From assembly GCA_027030295.1 (NCBI GenBank), contig JALVFB010000373.1, positions 1 through 7,213 on the forward strand: DNA of 7,213 nucleotides. The letters run 5' to 3'. The notes beneath the pieces are model-generated. The model did not search any database, was not told the origin of the DNA, and saw only the letters and a list, made by a program, of their open reading frames with translations. This DNA comes from Hyphomicrobiales bacterium. Lineage in GTDB: Bacteria; Pseudomonadota; Alphaproteobacteria; Rhizobiales; Aestuariivirgaceae. A program made the translations under genes and the position numbers. Shown here in pieces: positions 5,825-7,213 of the stretch (the stretch's first letter is position 1; every line of letters starts with the position of its first letter).

Positions 5825-5859
5825 CACACCGGATGACAGGAATGACACGATAGCGGGAC

Positions 5860-6339
5860 ATGGCCATGCAGGACGTGCAGGGAATGGTGGAAAAGGCGCG
5901 CGCCGCCGCCGAGGCCGCGCGCAAGGCGGCGGAAGAGGCGGCGGCCGCCGCCGACGCCGCGCAGACATATGCTCAAAAGGTGCTGGCCAAGGGCGGCGCC
6001 GTCGCCGATGCCGCCGCTGGCGCCGCCGGCGCGGCGCTGGGGCATGGTGGCGCCGATCCCTTCATCTATCTCTTCGCCATCTTCGTGCTGGCGGTGTTCG
6101 TTGGCTATTACGTGGTGTGGTCGGTGACGCCGGCGCTGCACACGCCGCTGATGTCGGTCACCAACGCCATCTCGTCCGTTATCGTGGTCGGCGCGTTGCT
6201 GGCGGTGGGCGCCGGCGCGCTCTATTCCGGCGCCGCCGTCACCTTCGGCTTCATCGCGCTCATTCTGGCGGCGGTGAACATCTTCGGCGGCTTCCTGGTG
6301 ACCCAGCGCATGCTGGCCATGTTCAGAAAGAAGAATTGA
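5860..6339 (+). CDS. pntAB: NAD(P) transhydrogenase subunit alpha part 2 (PntAB, membrane domain IIa)
   Basis: PntAB contributes part of the membrane proton channel of transhydrogenase. The protein has 159 residues against about 139 for R. rubrum PntAB. Three hydrophobic spans lie near 67-87, 97-119 and 123-147. The family-typical stretch [20 protein letters not shown] (82-101) joins the first two. The first 60 residues are very rich in alanine with regularly placed E, K, R and Q, predicting a long amphipathic or coiled-coil helix, longer than in most relatives. I use the ATG at 5860; a second ATG at 5866 is equally possible, and the ribosome binding site for both is poor. The gene ends 13 bases before pntB, so these two are co-transcribed, while pntAA is 199 bases upstream across two palindromes. 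Confidence 0.93.
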   Translation: MAMQDVQGMVEKARAAAEAARKAAEEAAAAADAAQTYAQKVLAKGGAVADAAAGAAGAALGHGGADPFIYLFAIFVLAVFVGYYVVWSVTPALHTPLMSVTNAISSVIVVGALLAVGAGALYSGAAVTFGFIALILAAVNIFGGFLVTQRMLAMFRKKN

Positions 6340-6352
6340 GGGGGCGCGCCCG

Positions 6353-7213
6353 ATGTCGCAGGAACTGGTCATTCTGCTCTATCTCGTCTCCGGCGGGCTG
6401 TTCATCCTGGCGTTGCGCGGGCTGTCGCATCCGCGCACGGCGCAGATGGGCAACTATCTCGGCATGGCGGGCATGGCGCTGGCCATTCTCACCACGCTGA
6501 TGATCCTGCCGTCGCTCGGTGCGCTGACATGGGCGCTCATCATCGTCGGGCTGGCCATTGGCGGCGGCGCCGGCGCGGTGATCGCGCGGCGCATCCCCAT
6601 GACCCACATGCCGCAGCTCGTCGCCGCGTTTCACTCGCTGGTGGGGCTGGCGGCGGTGCTGGTGGCGGCGGCCGCGCTCTATGCGCCGCAGGCCTTCGGC
6701 ATTGGCGCGCCGGGCAGCATCCGCACCGCCTCGCTGGTGGAAATGAGCCTCGGCGTGGCCATTGGCGCGATTACCTTCACCGGCTCGCTGGTGGCCTTCG
6801 CCAAGCTCCAGGGGCTGGTTTCGGGGCGTCCGACCATCCTGCCCATGCGCCATGTCATCAACATCGCGCTGGGCCTGCTGCTGGTGTTCCTCATCGTTTC
6901 GTTCGTGATGGGCGAGAGCCATGCCGCCTTCTGGCTCATCGTGCTGGTGTCGCTGGCGCTGGGCGTGCTGCTCATCATCCCCATCGGCGGGGCGGACATG
7001 CCGGTGGTGGTGTCGATGCTCAACTCCTATTCCGGCTGGGCGGCGGCCGGCATCGGCTTCACGCTGCACAACGTGGCGCTCATCATCACCGGCGCGCTGG
7101 TCGGCTCCTCCGGCGCCATCCTCTCCTACATCATGTGCAAGGCCATGAACCGCTCGTTCATCTCCGTCATCCTTGGCGGCTTCGGCGAGGCGGGCGCGGC
7201 CATGGCCCAGGAC
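6353..7213 (+). CDS. pntB: NAD(P) transhydrogenase subunit beta (PntB), 3' end beyond the window
   Basis: The ATG at 6353 opens a frame that is uninterrupted to the right edge, giving 287 of about 460 residues. PntB forms membrane domain IIb of the proton channel and carries the NADP(H)-binding domain III. The visible part is the membrane domain with about eight hydrophobic spans. Key channel residues are present: H94 (in AAFHSLVG) corresponds to E. coli beta-His91, D215 in GGADMPVVVSMLNSYSGW (212-229) to beta-Asp213, and N224 to beta-Asn222. The last residues (ILGGFGEAG) are the start of the linker toward domain III, which lies outside. GAGGGGG, about nine bases upstream of the ATG, is a good ribosome binding site. 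The 13-base spacing from pntAB shows co-transcription. Confidence 0.95.
   Translation, partial: MSQELVILLYLVSGGLFILALRGLSHPRTAQMGNYLGMAGMALAILTTLMILPSLGALTWALIIVGLAIGGGAGAVIARRIPMTHMPQLVAAFHSLVGLAAVLVAAAALYAPQAFGIGAPGSIRTASLVEMSLGVAIGAITFTGSLVAFAKLQGLVSGRPTILPMRHVINIALGLLLVFLIVSFVMGESHAAFWLIVLVSLALGVLLIIPIGGADMPVVVSMLNSYSGWAAAGIGFTLHNVALIITGALVGSSGAILSYIMCKAMNRSFISVILGGFGEAGAAMAQD

Noticed and set aside
2880..5924. A 1014-codon open frame on the minus strand
   Set aside because: It is antisense to thiI and pntAA and runs through both intergenic palindromes; the product is low-complexity R/H/G/Q-rich with no family signal. Only its last 60 codons (2880-3062) form a real gene with its own ribosome binding site.
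1..7213. tRNA, rRNA, CRISPR array, insertion sequence or prophage genes
   Set aside because: None was seen. No spaced direct repeats, transposase or integrase motifs, or tRNA cloverleaf were recognised; the branched palindrome at 5735-5824 lacks tRNA features.

Overview
The window is GC-rich, densely coding bacterial chromosome. It most resembles an alphaproteobacterium: the proton-translocating transhydrogenase is encoded in the three-part pntAA/pntAB/pntB form known from Rhodospirillum rubrum, there is a CcmC-type (System I) cytochrome c maturation gene, and a methylthioribose-1-phosphate isomerase gene sits directly beside a FucA-like class II aldolase gene. No species is claimed. There are no rRNA or tRNA genes, transposases or CRISPR arrays.

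Layout. Positions 1-3062 are read leftward (minus strand), and 3168-7213 rightward. On the minus strand, from right to left, are: a 60-residue double-CxxC protein of unknown function (2880-3062), followed by a terminator-like hairpin (2830-2853); mtnA (1558-2667), preceded by a nearly perfect palindrome (2700-2767); a FucA/Ald2-type aldolase (897-1565) that overlaps mtnA by 8 bases; ccmC (28-756); and probably the first codons of ccmD (1-12). On the plus strand are thiI (3168-4400), pntAA (4515-5660), a 199-base gap holding two long palindromes, pntAB (5860-6339), and pntB (6353 onward), which runs off the right edge.

How the genes work together. MtnA and the aldolase fit the later steps of the DHAP shunt, which salvages 5'-methylthioadenosine and 5'-deoxyadenosine. 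MtnA makes the 1-phospho-ribulose from the 1-phospho-ribose, and the aldolase splits it into dihydroxyacetone phosphate and an aldehyde. The earlier phosphorylase or kinase genes are not in the window. CcmC (with CcmD) handles heme for periplasmic cytochrome c assembly. ThiI is the sulfur-transfer enzyme for 4-thiouridine in tRNA and, in some organisms, thiamin synthesis. PntAA/AB/B couples hydride transfer from NADH to NADP+ to inward proton flow.

What stands out. The pnt operon is interrupted between pntAA and pntAB by a bidirectional terminator-like palindrome and a 90-base branched palindrome. A third palindrome lies just upstream of mtnA. ThiI has SAGFDS where the family usually has SGGxDS, and it lacks a rhodanese domain. 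A small cysteine-rich orphan protein is divergent from thiI. I found no clearly new multigene system. The repeats and the orphan small protein are the least explained content.
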